From positions 1 through 64,000 of the forward strand of contig CANFHX010000001.1 of NCBI GenBank assembly GCA_947446865.1: a DNA stretch of 64,000 nt. Direction: 5' to 3'. The DNA comes from Flavobacteriaceae bacterium. GTDB taxonomy: Bacteria > Bacteroidota > Bacteroidia > Flavobacteriales > Flavobacteriaceae. Under the pieces are notes generated by a model. That model was not told the DNA's origin and did no database searches. It saw nothing but the letters and a program-made list of their open reading frames with translations. The first letter of the stretch is position 1, and each line of letters begins with the position of its first letter. Below, one piece after another: positions 35,754-45,364 of this stretch. A program made the translations under genes and the position numbers.

Positions 35754-35866
35754 ACAAAAAAGAAAAGGAGTGGTTTCCTTTATTTTTTATATAAGTTTTC
35801 ATAATTTATAGTTTTTAGGTTGGTTAATAGCATAAAAACTCCATCAAATTTTGATGGAGTTTTTTT
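35754..35866 (+). ncRNA. Candidate small RNA, about 113 nt
   Basis: The segment between an orphan promoter (35717-35748) and a strong terminator (35834-35868) contains no convincing ORF. Near its 5' end AAAGGA (35763) and TCCTTT (35775) form a small hairpin around GTGGTT, and the centre is U-rich and probably unstructured. The 5' hairpin, single-stranded middle and terminator hairpin are a common bacterial sRNA plan. It does not match any RNA family I can recognise by eye. It could also be a leader of the following DUF3108 gene with early termination, though that gene starts 60 bases beyond the terminator. Confidence 0.5.
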
Positions 35867-35868
35867 GT
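35834..35868 (+). terminator. Terminator of the candidate small RNA
   Basis: ACTCCATC (35838-35845) and GATGGAGT (35853-35860) pair, extended by A/T pairs, and seven T residues follow. Confidence 0.85.
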
Positions 35869-35927
35869 TTTTAATACATTTGGAACAGAATTTGCATTAC
35901 TAGGGTATAACCTAATTATATTTACAC

Positions 35928-36704
35928 ATGAAAAAGATATTAGTTCTTGCTATATTATTTCTTACAGTAAGTTTCGACTCTCTTCAGGATACTCCATTCG
36001 ATACAGGTGAATGGTTCAAATTTAGAATTCACTATGGCTTAGTAACCGCTGGTTATGCAACCTTAGAAGTTAAAGAAGCCGTTAAAAATAATAAAAAAGT
36101 GTACCATGCCGTTGGAAGAGGGTATACTACAGGTATGTCTAAATGGTTATTTAATGTAGAGGATAATTATGAGACCTATTTTGACAAAGCTACTGGTAAG
36201 CCATACCAGTATGTAAGAAAAATAGATGAAGGCGGATATATTAAAGATGAAGAGGGTTTTTTTAATCAAGATAAAAATACCATCTTGGTTAAGGATTATA
36301 AAAATAATAACAGCCAAACTTTTGCTACTTCCGAGAACATTCAAGATATTATTTCTACCTTTTATTACTTAAGAAAACACCCTTCGGCAAATAAATTAAA
36401 AGTAGGAGAATCTATTGCAATTGATATGTTTTTTGATCAAGAAACCACAAAATTTAAGTTAAAATACCTTGGTAAAGAGGATTTAGATACTAAATTTGGG
36501 GTCGTTCCTTGTATGATTTTTAGACCTTTGGTGCAATCTGGACGTGTTTTTAAAGAACAAGAAAGTGTAACCGTTTGGATTTCAGACGATGACAATAAGT
36601 TGCCAGTGCGAATAAAAGCTAGTTTAGCGATTGGCTCATTAAAGGCCGATTTAGAATCCTTTAAAGGATTATCCAACCCATTTACAATAAAAGTAACACC
36701 ATGA
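35928..36704 (+). CDS. DUF3108 exported protein
   Basis: A 258-aa protein with a signal peptide (MKKILVLAILFLTVSFDSLQ) and a beta-rich body of the DUF3108 family. It has GEWFKFRIHYGLVTAGYATL near the start, VGESIAIDMFFDQ and VWISDDDNKLPVRIKASLAIGSLKADL at the end. Family members are exported or periplasmic and of unknown function. The stop overlaps the kynA start by four bases (ATGA), which couples translation. A possible promoter (TTTG at 35891, TATATTTA at 35917) would give a nearly leaderless message. The pairing with kynA is positional and need not be functional. Confidence 0.82.
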   Translation: MKKILVLAILFLTVSFDSLQDTPFDTGEWFKFRIHYGLVTAGYATLEVKEAVKNNKKVYHAVGRGYTTGMSKWLFNVEDNYETYFDKATGKPYQYVRKIDEGGYIKDEEGFFNQDKNTILVKDYKNNNSQTFATSENIQDIISTFYYLRKHPSANKLKVGESIAIDMFFDQETTKFKLKYLGKEDLDTKFGVVPCMIFRPLVQSGRVFKEQESVTVWISDDDNKLPVRIKASLAIGSLKADLESFKGLSNPFTIKVTP

Positions 36705-37627
36705 CATCAGATACACCTAATTTAATTGAAGCATTAGAAAAAAAATTTGATGCCATAAATCAAAAAACAGATACCCATCTTGAAGGACTGCTTTGGTCTA
36801 AACCAATCACCTATTGGGATTATATTCAAACCGATGCTTTGCTGAATTTGCAAACGCAAAGAACTGTTTTGCCTGACGAAATGGTTTTTATCATGTACCA
36901 TCAAGTCAATGAGTTGTTGTTTAAAATGATTCTTTGGGAAATAGATCAGGTTTGCCAATCCGAACAACCCGAAACTAAATTTTTTGCAGAAAGATTAATG
37001 CGTATAAGTCGCTATTTTGATATGCTAACCACTTCGTTTGACATTATGGGAGACGGAATGGAAGTAGAGCAATACATGAAATTCAGAAATACGTTAACCC
37101 CAGCAAGTGGTTTTCAAAGTGCGCAATATCGATTAATAGAGTTTGCTTCTACCGATTTAATCAATCTTATCGATTATCGTTTTAGAGCCACTATTGATCG
37201 CAACACCCCCTATACGCATGCTTTTGAGCATTTGTATTGGCAAGCCGCAGGAAAAGATTACAAGACAGGAGAAAAATCATTCTTGCTTCTAGAATTTGAA
37301 AGAAAATACAAAGCCGAGTTTTTGCGTTATATGGAAGAGCACAATACTACCAACCTTTGGCAAAAATTCAAACAACTTCCTGATGCAGATCAAAAAAACA
37401 CCGAATTAATTGCTGCTATGCGCCATTACGACAAAACGGTAAATATTACTTGGGTAATGGGCCATTTAAATGCTGCCAAAAAATATATTGAAAGTGGGCA
37501 AGGATCTGGAGAAGCTACTGGTGGAAGCGACTGGAAAAAATACATGCACCCTAAATACCAAAGAAGAATATTTTTTCCCGAACTTTGGAGCGAAGACGAA
37601 TTGAAAAATTGGGGAGAAAACTGTTAA
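36701..37627 (+). CDS. kynA: Tryptophan 2,3-dioxygenase
   Basis: A 308-aa haem enzyme opening the indole ring of tryptophan to N-formylkynurenine (EC 1.13.11.11). The distal-pocket motif is FIMYHQVNELLFKMILWEID (His and neighbouring Phe), and the haem-ligand His lies in TWVMGHLNAA near residue 250. The MKFRNTLTPASGFQSAQYR block and the GTGG-like GEATGGSDW loop near the C-terminus are typical. Length is normal for bacterial TDO. It overlaps the DUF3108 gene by four bases, and an M23 lipoprotein follows. Together with the 3-hydroxyanthranilate dioxygenase at 7.4 kb it points to a kynurenine pathway, with the middle steps encoded elsewhere. Confidence 0.95.
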   Translation: MTSDTPNLIEALEKKFDAINQKTDTHLEGLLWSKPITYWDYIQTDALLNLQTQRTVLPDEMVFIMYHQVNELLFKMILWEIDQVCQSEQPETKFFAERLMRISRYFDMLTTSFDIMGDGMEVEQYMKFRNTLTPASGFQSAQYRLIEFASTDLINLIDYRFRATIDRNTPYTHAFEHLYWQAAGKDYKTGEKSFLLLEFERKYKAEFLRYMEEHNTTNLWQKFKQLPDADQKNTELIAAMRHYDKTVNITWVMGHLNAAKKYIESGQGSGEATGGSDWKKYMHPKYQRRIFFPELWSEDELKNWGENC

Positions 37628-37644
37628 AATATAATACAAGCATA

Positions 37645-38868
37645 TTGAAAAAATTTGCACTTCTTTTATGGGTATTGCTGGCACTAACTTCTTGTAAAAA
37701 AGCACAAGAAGAATTTGTAATTGAAGATGCCGAGCCTCAAAAACCCATCGTAGATTTTGGTTTTCATTACGAGGACTTTAATGTGCATTACGATACCATT
37801 CAAAGTCAAGATACTTTTGAAAGAATCTTAAAAAAACAAAACCTTAACGGTAAAAAAGTTGCCCAAATCATCCGAATTGTTAAAGATTCCTTTCCTACAA
37901 GCGTCCGATTTAAAAGACCATACGTATGCCTTCGATCGAAAGACAAATACAATAAATTACAATATCTTATTTACCAACCCAATCGCTTGGATTACTATTT
38001 AATAGATTTAACCGATTCTATTGTTGGATTTAAAAAAACCAGACCACTAACTTTCAAAACAAGAACAGTTGCCGGGGAACTAACAGGTTCGCTTACGCAA
38101 ACGTTGCGCAGTATGAAAATTGAACCAACATTGTCTGGAAGATTAACCAAAGTTTTTGCTTGGTCTATAGATTTTTTCAAATCCAGAAAAGGAGATAAAT
38201 TTGCACTAAGTTTCACCGAAAGATACATTAACGATACTGTTTACGACGGTGTGGATAGTTTAAGAGCGGCTTATTTTGAATATAAAGGCGAGAAAATTTA
38301 TGCCTTTCCATTTGCTCAAGAGCGCAATGGGAAAGTAGATTATTATGATGAAAACGGAAAAGCATTAAAGAATTTCTTCCTAAAAGCGCCATTGAAATTT
38401 GTAAATATCACCTCTCATTTCACAAAAAATAGATTCCACCCTGTTCAATTAATATGGAAAGCCCATAAAGGAACCGATTATGCTGCGCCTACTGGAACTC
38501 CTATTATGACTACCGCTGCTGGAGTTGTGGAACAGGCAGGGTATACTACAGGAAACGGAAATTTTGTTAAAGTAAAACACGACAAAACCTATTCTACTCA
38601 ATATCTACATATGTCACGTATTTTAGTTCGAAGAGGACAGCGTGTTAAACAAGGAGAAACCATTGGTAAAGTGGGAAGCACAGGCTTAGCAACAGGTCCT
38701 CATGTTTGTTACCGTTTCTGGAAAAATGGAATTCAAGTAGATGCATTAAAACTAAAACTTCCAAATTCTCAAGTTATGGAAGGTAGAAATCTGCCAAGAT
38801 TTAAAGAGCAAATGCGACCTCTAAAAAGAGAATTAGATAGTGTTACCGATATTCGATTTAAAAAGTAG
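37645..38868 (+). CDS. M23-family (LytM-like) lipoprotein peptidase
   Basis: A lipoprotein of about 407 aa. I choose the TTG at 37645 because it gives a clean lipoprotein signal, KKFALLLWVLLALTSC, starting 17 bases after the kynA stop; the ATG at 37585 lies inside kynA. The peptidase domain (residues about 255-380) has the first zinc ligands His and Asp in KAHKGTDYAAPTGTPI and a conserved YLHMSRI histidine. The last motif, usually His-x-His, reads GPHVCYRFW, so the second His (a zinc ligand in LytM) is Cys. It likely cuts or binds peptidoglycan cross-links in the periplasm; activity with a Cys ligand is plausible but unproven. Confidence 0.8.
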   Translation: MKKFALLLWVLLALTSCKKAQEEFVIEDAEPQKPIVDFGFHYEDFNVHYDTIQSQDTFERILKKQNLNGKKVAQIIRIVKDSFPTSVRFKRPYVCLRSKDKYNKLQYLIYQPNRLDYYLIDLTDSIVGFKKTRPLTFKTRTVAGELTGSLTQTLRSMKIEPTLSGRLTKVFAWSIDFFKSRKGDKFALSFTERYINDTVYDGVDSLRAAYFEYKGEKIYAFPFAQERNGKVDYYDENGKALKNFFLKAPLKFVNITSHFTKNRFHPVQLIWKAHKGTDYAAPTGTPIMTTAAGVVEQAGYTTGNGNFVKVKHDKTYSTQYLHMSRILVRRGQRVKQGETIGKVGSTGLATGPHVCYRFWKNGIQVDALKLKLPNSQVMEGRNLPRFKEQMRPLKRELDSVTDIRFKK

Positions 38869-38960
38869 CGGAATCCTAAATTACTTACAACTACAACGTT
38901 TGCATTCTTTTTTTAGGATATTAATTAGTAAAGTCTTAGTTTTATCTACAATCTTTTATC

Positions 38961-38968
38961 TAATTTTG
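38961..38968 (+). promoter_or_regulatory. -7 element for pgi
   Basis: TAATTTTG is an exact TAnnTTTG match 20 bases before the pgi ATG. No matching -33 TTG is found. Confidence 0.4.
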
Positions 38969-38988
38969 CCTTTCAAAAAAGTAACACT

Positions 38989-40629
38989 ATGTCTTTACCG
39001 ATTACCAATCCGTCCAATACTAACGCTTGGCAGAATTTACAAAAACACTTTTCTGCTATGGAAACCAATTCCATTAAAGAAATGTTCCAAAAGGATGGAA
39101 CTCGAGCCGAAAAATTTCACATCCAATGGAATGATTTTTTAGTAGATTACTCTAAAAATAATATCACCCAAGAAACCCTTGATTTACTTTTAAAACTTAC
39201 AGAAGAAGTAAATTTAAAAGAAGCAATTGCTCAATATTTTAATGGCGATTTAATTAACCAAACCGAAAACAGGGCGGTTTTGCATACGGCATTACGTGCG
39301 CCCGAATCGGCAACTTTTTTAGTGGATGGCAATAATGTGATGCCAGAAATTTATGAGGTAAAACAAACTATTGAAAAATTCACTAACGAAATAACCTTTG
39401 GACACCGAACAGGATATACGGGGAAACCCTTTACAGATATAGTTAATATTGGTATTGGAGGTTCCGATCTTGGCCCTGCAATGGTTGTGGAAGCATTACA
39501 ATATTATAAAAATCAGTTAAACGTTCATTTTGTTTCTAATGTAGATGGAGACCATGTAAATGAAATTATTAAGAAAATAAATCCTGAAACAACTCTTTTT
39601 GTTATTGTTTCTAAAACCTTTACCACCCAAGAAACCCTTACCAATTCAGAAACCATTCGAACTTGGTTTTTGCAATCGGCGAAACAAGAAGATGTAGCCA
39701 AACATTTTGTTGCGGTTTCTACCAATATACAAAAAGTAACGGAATTCGGAATTGATGCTAATAACATTTTCCCAATGTGGGATTGGGTTGGCGGTCGTTT
39801 TTCTCTTTGGTCTGCAGTTGGGCTATCTATTAGTTTGGCAGTTGGCTTTGATAATTTTGACAAATTATTAAAAGGCGCTAACCAAATGGACGAACATTTT
39901 AAAAACGAATCCTTCGATAAAAACATACCAGTTATTTTAGCCTTACTTAGCGTTTGGTACAATAACTTTTTTGGTGCCGAAAGTGAAGCAATTATTCCAT
40001 ATACTCAGTATTTACAAAAATTGGCTCCTTATTTACAACAAGGAATTATGGAAAGCAACGGCAAAAGCATCGGTAGAGATGGTAAGCCTGTAAATTATCA
40101 AACCGGAACTATTATTTGGGGAGAGCCAGGAACCAATTCGCAACACGCCTTTTTTCAATTAATCCACCAAGGGACTAAATTAATCCCTACAGATTTTATA
40201 GGATATGTAACCCCTTTATATGGTAATGAGGATCACCATAATAAATTAATGTCTAATTTCTTTGCGCAAACCGAAGCTTTGTTAAATGGCAAAACTGCCG
40301 AACAAGTGCAAGCGGAGTTTGACAAACAAGGAATGAAAAAAGATAAAGCAGATTTTTTAAAACCATTTAAAGTTTTTACAGGCAATAAACCAACCAACAC
40401 GATACTTATACAGAAATTAACTCCTGAAAGTCTAGGTTCTTTAGTAGCCATGTACGAACATAAAATATTTGTTCAAGGAATTATTTGGAATATCTTTAGT
40501 TATGATCAATGGGGAGTAGAATTAGGAAAACAATTGGCCAACTCTATTCTAGAAGAAATAAATGCTAAAAAAGTTGCGGAGCACGATAGCTCAACAACAT
40601 TATTATTACATCATTTTTTTAAAAAATAA
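38989..40629 (+). CDS. pgi: Glucose-6-phosphate isomerase
   Basis: A 546-aa glycolytic enzyme interconverting glucose 6-phosphate and fructose 6-phosphate (EC 5.3.1.9). Family signatures are present: [26 protein letters not shown] for phosphate binding, [17 protein letters not shown] with the catalytic region, [15 protein letters not shown] with the catalytic His, and [20 protein letters not shown] near the C-terminus with the Lys of [10 protein letters not shown] type. Length matches the long bacterial form. It is a single gene with a promoter element upstream and a terminator downstream. Confidence 0.97.
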   Translation: MSLPITNPSNTNAWQNLQKHFSAMETNSIKEMFQKDGTRAEKFHIQWNDFLVDYSKNNITQETLDLLLKLTEEVNLKEAIAQYFNGDLINQTENRAVLHTALRAPESATFLVDGNNVMPEIYEVKQTIEKFTNEITFGHRTGYTGKPFTDIVNIGIGGSDLGPAMVVEALQYYKNQLNVHFVSNVDGDHVNEIIKKINPETTLFVIVSKTFTTQETLTNSETIRTWFLQSAKQEDVAKHFVAVSTNIQKVTEFGIDANNIFPMWDWVGGRFSLWSAVGLSISLAVGFDNFDKLLKGANQMDEHFKNESFDKNIPVILALLSVWYNNFFGAESEAIIPYTQYLQKLAPYLQQGIMESNGKSIGRDGKPVNYQTGTIIWGEPGTNSQHAFFQLIHQGTKLIPTDFIGYVTPLYGNEDHHNKLMSNFFAQTEALLNGKTAEQVQAEFDKQGMKKDKADFLKPFKVFTGNKPTNTILIQKLTPESLGSLVAMYEHKIFVQGIIWNIFSYDQWGVELGKQLANSILEEINAKKVAEHDSSTTLLLHHFFKK

Positions 40630-40652
40630 ACGATAATTATTGCTTATTTAAC

Positions 40653-40688
40653 AACCTCATCATTTTTATTAATCTTGAGGTTTTTTTA
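40653..40688 (+). terminator. Terminator after pgi
   Basis: AACCTCA (40653-40659) and TGAGGTT (40676-40682) pair over a 16-base AT-rich loop and are followed by T residues. The rest of the gap to 40846 is AT-rich with no other feature. Confidence 0.65.
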
Positions 40689-40846
40689 TGGATTTAGTCG
40701 ATATTTGATAATTAAGTTGTCAAAAATGCTTTTAATGTCCATTTTCTAAGAAATGTTCATCAAAAATGTTTTTGTTAACATTTATTTAACATTAATAAAA
40801 TAATAAAACAAGAATTTTGCATAAAATTATTTAAAAACAAAACAAC

Positions 40847-43627
40847 ATGAAAAAAAGTACAATTAATTTATTTTCGATTATGTTTCTTTTAGTGGCTACA
40901 ACCATGTTTTCGCAAGGAAAAATAAAAGGAACCGTATCGGATAGTGAGCTTAACGGCGCTTTACCGGGTGTAAATGTTCTAGTTAAAGGTTCTTCTACTG
41001 GAGCCTCAACAGACATAGATGGTAAATTTCTATTAAATACTACAGCGACTTCTGGTCAAGTAGTTATTTCTTACGTTGGATTTCAATCGCAAACGGTAAG
41101 TTTTTCAGTAAAAAAAGGAGAAACCGTTGATTTAGGTTCTATTAAATTGGTTTCTAATTCTAGCCAATTAGAAGAGGTAGTTGTAAAAAGCAACTTAATT
41201 GACATTGCTAAAGACAGAAAAACTCCGGTTGCTGTTTCTACAATTAGAGCTTCTGAAATTCAACAAAAACTTGGAAATCAAGAATTTCCAGAGATTTTGA
41301 AAAACACTCCTTCGGTTTACGCAAGTAAATCTGGTGGTGGTTTTGGAGATTCAAGAGTGGTTATTCGTGGATTTGATCAAAAAAATATTGCGGTTATGAT
41401 TAATGGAGTTCCTGTTAACGACATGGAAAATAGCTCTGTTTACTGGAGTAACTGGGCAGGATTGTCTGACGTGACTTCTGCTATGCAAGTACAGAGAGGT
41501 TTAGGAGCTTCTAAATTGGCAATTTCTTCTGTAGGAGGAACTATCAATGTAGTTACTAAAACTTCCGACATGAAAGAAGGTGGTGCTGTAGCTACTTCTG
41601 TTGCAAATAATAATTATTTAAAAACACAAGCTTCTTATAATACAGGACTTATGAAAAATGGTCTTTCTGCTTCTGTTTTAATAAGCAGTACTTCTGGAAA
41701 CGAATATGCAGATGGTACAAAATTTAATGGAGGAAATTATTTTATAGCTTTAGGATATAAATTAAATAAAAAACATAATTTTCAAGTAACATTCACTGGT
41801 GCACCACAATGGCACAACCAAAGATCTACTTCTTCTACAATTGCTGACTATATAAAATACGGTAATGGAATTGACCAACCAAATATTAGATACAATGCTG
41901 ATTGGGGTTATATGAACGGGAAACAATCTAGTTTAAAAACCAATTATTACCACAAACCAGTTGCTTCTTTCAACTGGGATTATAAAATTAACGAAAAAAC
42001 TGCTTTATCTGCTGTAGTTTATGGCTCTTGGGGTCGTGGTGGTGGAACAACTTCAACAGGAGGAATTATGGGGAAAAACCCATATTCAACCGGTGCGAAT
42101 CCTTTAAGAGATGCTAATGGTTTAATTAATTTTGATTTAATTAATTCATGGAATTCTGGACAAGCTACTTCAATGGGAACAAGAACAGCGACTAATGGTG
42201 GTTTTAATAATAGTTCAGCTTCTGGTTCAGCAACAGATTTAAGTACGGGTATTACAGAAATTGCTTCTGTAAATTCTCATAACTGGTATGGAGCTGTAGT
42301 TAATTTGAATAAAAAACTTACGGAAAACCTTACTTTAGATTTTGGAGTAGAAGGAAGATTGTATAAAGGGATTCACTATCAAAATTTAGTAAATTTATAT
42401 GGTGCGGATACATTTAAAGACAAATCAGACGCTAATCAATTAGGATCTTATAGTTATTTTTCAAATGTTTATTCTCCAAAACCAAGCGGAAATCCATTCG
42501 TAAGTACCGATTACCAACAAAAAATTAATTACTATAATATTAATAGTGTAAACTGGTATGGTGCTTTTACTCAATTGGAATATTCTAAAAATAATTTAAC
42601 TGCTTTTGTTCAGGCTGCAGTATCACAACAAGGATTTAAAAGAGATGATTATTTTAAATATTTAGCTTCAAATCCTTTAGCAAAAACAGGTTATAAAAAT
42701 TTAATTGGTGGTGATGTTAAAGCTGGCATCAATTATAACTTAAATTCTAAAATGAATGTGTTTGTAAATGCAGGTATGTATTCTAAACAACCATTCTTTA
42801 ATGCAGTTTATCCAAACAACGCTTCTATCGTTAATGATAACTTAGTTAACGAAAAAATCCAATCAGCAGAAGCTGGTTACGGATACCACTCTTCAGTATT
42901 TAATGCTAACTTAAATGTGTATTACACTACTTGGAAAAACAGATTTACAACTGGAACCGAATCGGATCAAGCAAATAATCCTGGTGGATATTATACTTTT
43001 TCTGGTGTAAATGAAACACATACAGGAGTAGAATTAGATATGAATGCTAAACTATTAACTAAATTAAGATTAAACGGAATGGTGTCTGTTGGAAATTGGA
43101 ATTACAACGGAAACGCAACTAGCAATAGATTTGATGTTTCTAACAACCCAATCGCTGGCGGTACTGCTCAAACATTATATTTAGATAAAGTAAAAGTTGG
43201 TAATGCTGCTCAAGTTACTGCTGCAATTGGCGCTTCTTATGAAGTTGTTAAAAGAGTTTCTGTAGACGCAAACTATAACTACTACGATAAATTGTTTGCT
43301 AATATTTCTCCAAACAGTTTTGGTTCAGAAGTAAACAAAGGAGCTTTACAATTACCAAACTTTGGTATTGCAGATGCTGGCTTCTCTTACAAAATGTTAG
43401 TAGGAAAAGGTAAATCGGATTCAGTAAATTTCAGAGTTAACGTAAACAACGTTTTTGATAAAATTTATATTGCTGAGTCTAGCACTAACGTTTTTGCAAG
43501 TGATATTAAATCAGGAACACAAACTTACGAACAAGCTGGTGCAACCTATAATGGTGTAGCAACTGCTAATAAAGTTTTCTTCGGATTTGGAAGAACTTGG
43601 AATTTTGGAATCAACTACAATTTCTAA
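40847..43627 (+). CDS. TonB-dependent outer-membrane receptor
   Basis: A 926-aa receptor. Signal peptide MKKSTINLFSIMFLLVATTMFSQ is followed by a carboxypeptidase-regulatory-like domain (residues about 25-105, IKGTVSDSELNGALPGVNVL). A TonB-box-like LEEVVVKSN comes next, then the plug (VVIRGFDQKNIAVMINGVPV and VGGTINVVTKTS) and a barrel ending NFGINYNF. It resembles the first receptor in design but shares little sequence outside these motifs. It stands alone, with a strong terminator and no SusD or lipoprotein partner. Single receptors of this kind import siderophores, vitamins, peptides or oligosaccharides; the ligand is unknown. Confidence 0.88.
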   Translation: MKKSTINLFSIMFLLVATTMFSQGKIKGTVSDSELNGALPGVNVLVKGSSTGASTDIDGKFLLNTTATSGQVVISYVGFQSQTVSFSVKKGETVDLGSIKLVSNSSQLEEVVVKSNLIDIAKDRKTPVAVSTIRASEIQQKLGNQEFPEILKNTPSVYASKSGGGFGDSRVVIRGFDQKNIAVMINGVPVNDMENSSVYWSNWAGLSDVTSAMQVQRGLGASKLAISSVGGTINVVTKTSDMKEGGAVATSVANNNYLKTQASYNTGLMKNGLSASVLISSTSGNEYADGTKFNGGNYFIALGYKLNKKHNFQVTFTGAPQWHNQRSTSSTIADYIKYGNGIDQPNIRYNADWGYMNGKQSSLKTNYYHKPVASFNWDYKINEKTALSAVVYGSWGRGGGTTSTGGIMGKNPYSTGANPLRDANGLINFDLINSWNSGQATSMGTRTATNGGFNNSSASGSATDLSTGITEIASVNSHNWYGAVVNLNKKLTENLTLDFGVEGRLYKGIHYQNLVNLYGADTFKDKSDANQLGSYSYFSNVYSPKPSGNPFVSTDYQQKINYYNINSVNWYGAFTQLEYSKNNLTAFVQAAVSQQGFKRDDYFKYLASNPLAKTGYKNLIGGDVKAGINYNLNSKMNVFVNAGMYSKQPFFNAVYPNNASIVNDNLVNEKIQSAEAGYGYHSSVFNANLNVYYTTWKNRFTTGTESDQANNPGGYYTFSGVNETHTGVELDMNAKLLTKLRLNGMVSVGNWNYNGNATSNRFDVSNNPIAGGTAQTLYLDKVKVGNAAQVTAAIGASYEVVKRVSVDANYNYYDKLFANISPNSFGSEVNKGALQLPNFGIADAGFSYKMLVGKGKSDSVNFRVNVNNVFDKIYIAESSTNVFASDIKSGTQTYEQAGATYNGVATANKVFFGFGRTWNFGINYNF

Positions 43628-43646
43628 GAAATATTCTTAAAATAAT

Positions 43647-43684
43647 AGAGGCCGTTTCACATTGTGATACGGCCTCTTTTTTTA
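43647..43684. terminator. Terminator between the TonB receptor and glyS (convergent)
   Basis: AGAGGCCGT (43647-43655) and ACGGCCTCT (43669-43677) pair, extended inward by TCAC/GTGA, followed by seven T residues on the plus strand. It serves the receptor gene and may also stop glyS transcripts. Confidence 0.9.
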
Positions 43685-43735
43685 TTCAAAAAATCCTAGG
43701 ATTTATATACTGCAGGAAAACTAAATTAATAAAAA

Positions 43736-45280
43736 TTAACTAATTTTCTGCAACCAATTTTTTATAGAAACTTCATTTTCTATAATGGTTTTTAATTCGG
43801 ATATCCTAACTCTATCTTGTTTCATAGAATCTCTATGGCGAATGGTCACTGTTTGGTCTTCTAAGGTCTGATGATCCACGGTAATACAAAAAGGTGTGCC
43901 TAGAGCATCTTGTCGTCTGTAACGTCTTCCTACTGCGTCTTTTTCATCATAAGTTACATTGAAATCCCATTTCAATTCGTCTATAATGCTATGAGCAATT
44001 TCTGGAAGCCCGTCTTTTTTCACTAATGGAAAAACGGCCGCTTTGGTTGGCGCCAATACCGATGGCAATTGCAATACCGTTCTAGTAGAACCATCTTCCA
44101 AAGTTTCTTCTTTTAAAGAAGTAGCGAAAACGGCTAAAAACATACGGTCTAGTCCTACCGAAGTTTCTACCACATACGGCGTATAATTTACATTTTCTTC
44201 GGTATCAAAATACTGTAATTTTCTACCTGAGAATTGTTCGTGTGCTTTTAAATCGAAATCCGTTCTTGAGTGAATTCCTTCCAATTCTTTAAATCCAAAT
44301 GGGAAATTAAATTCAATATCGGCAGCAGCATTAGCATAATGCGCCAATTTTTCATGGTCGTGAAAACGATAATTTTCTCTTCCTAAACCAAGAGACAAAT
44401 GCCAGTTCAACCTAGTGGTTTTCCAGTATTCGTACCATTTCATTTCTTCGCCTGGTTTTACAAAAAATTGCATTTCCATTTGTTCAAATTCCCGCATACG
44501 GAAAATAAATTGACGGGCAACAATTTCATTTCTAAAGGCTTTACCAGTTTGCGCAATTCCAAACGGAATTTTCATTCGCCCTGATTTTTGAACGTTTAAG
44601 AAATTTACAAAAATACCTTGAGCCGTTTCTGGACGAAGGTATAAATCCATTGCAGTATCTGCAGAAGCACCTAGTTTGGTTCCGAACATCAAATTAAATT
44701 GACGAACTTCAGTCCAATTTCTAGAGCCCGTTTCTGGATCGGCAATTTCTAGTTCTTCAATTAATGCTTTCACATCTTCTAGATCTCCAGCACCTAAAGA
44801 ACGTCCCATTCTTTCTAGAATCTCTCTTTCTTTAGCAAGATATTCTACCACTCTAGTGTTGGTAGTAATAAATTCTTGTTCGTTGAACGCATCCCCAAAA
44901 CGTGCTTTGGCTTTTTCAATTTCTTTTTTGGCTTTCAGGTTTAATTTTTCGGCATAATCCTCAATTAAAACGTCGGCACGGTATCTTTTTTTGGAATCTT
45001 TGTTGTCAATTAATGGATCATTAAAAGCATCTACGTGGCCAGAAGCCTTCCAAGTGGTAGGGTGCATCAAGATTGCTGCATCTAGGCCAACAATGTTTTC
45101 GTGCATTTGCACCATTGCTTTCCACCAATATTCACGGATGTTTTTCTTTAACTCTACTCCATTTTGTGCATAGTCGTAAACCGCACTTAAACCATCGTAA
45201 ATTTCGCTTGACGGAAAAATATATCCGTATTCTTTTGCATGCGAAATTACATTCTTAAATAAATCTTCTTGTTTTGCCAT
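43736..45280 (-). CDS. glyS: Glycyl-tRNA synthetase, alpha2 type
   Basis: A 514-aa class II aminoacyl-tRNA synthetase that charges tRNA-Gly. It is the single-chain dimeric type, not the alpha/beta type. Class II motifs are visible: motif 2 in AQTGKAFRNEIVARQFIFRM, motif 3 in SVGLDRMFLAVFA, and the glycine-specific LYLRPETAQGIFVNFLNV block. A C-terminal anticodon-binding domain (residues about 395-500) follows. On the minus strand TATTTTTG (complement of 45288-45295) lies 8 bases from the start and matches -7 in form, though its position is too close to leave a leader. Confidence 0.97.
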   Translation of the reverse strand: MAKQEDLFKNVISHAKEYGYIFPSSEIYDGLSAVYDYAQNGVELKKNIREYWWKAMVQMHENIVGLDAAILMHPTTWKASGHVDAFNDPLIDNKDSKKRYRADVLIEDYAEKLNLKAKKEIEKAKARFGDAFNEQEFITTNTRVVEYLAKEREILERMGRSLGAGDLEDVKALIEELEIADPETGSRNWTEVRQFNLMFGTKLGASADTAMDLYLRPETAQGIFVNFLNVQKSGRMKIPFGIAQTGKAFRNEIVARQFIFRMREFEQMEMQFFVKPGEEMKWYEYWKTTRLNWHLSLGLGRENYRFHDHEKLAHYANAAADIEFNFPFGFKELEGIHSRTDFDLKAHEQFSGRKLQYFDTEENVNYTPYVVETSVGLDRMFLAVFATSLKEETLEDGSTRTVLQLPSVLAPTKAAVFPLVKKDGLPEIAHSIIDELKWDFNVTYDEKDAVGRRYRRQDALGTPFCITVDHQTLEDQTVTIRHRDSMKQDRVRISELKTIIENEVSIKNWLQKIS

Positions 45281-45364
45281 AGTGATGCAAAAATATAAAA
45301 AGTGCGTTTAAATTATCTTGCTATTTCAATTTTTATTATATTTAAGTGTAAATTATTTTAGGTT

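Noticed and set aside
37585..37644. ATG start for the M23 gene inside kynA
   Set aside because: It would place 20 non-signal residues before a clear lipoprotein signal; the TTG at 37645 fits better.
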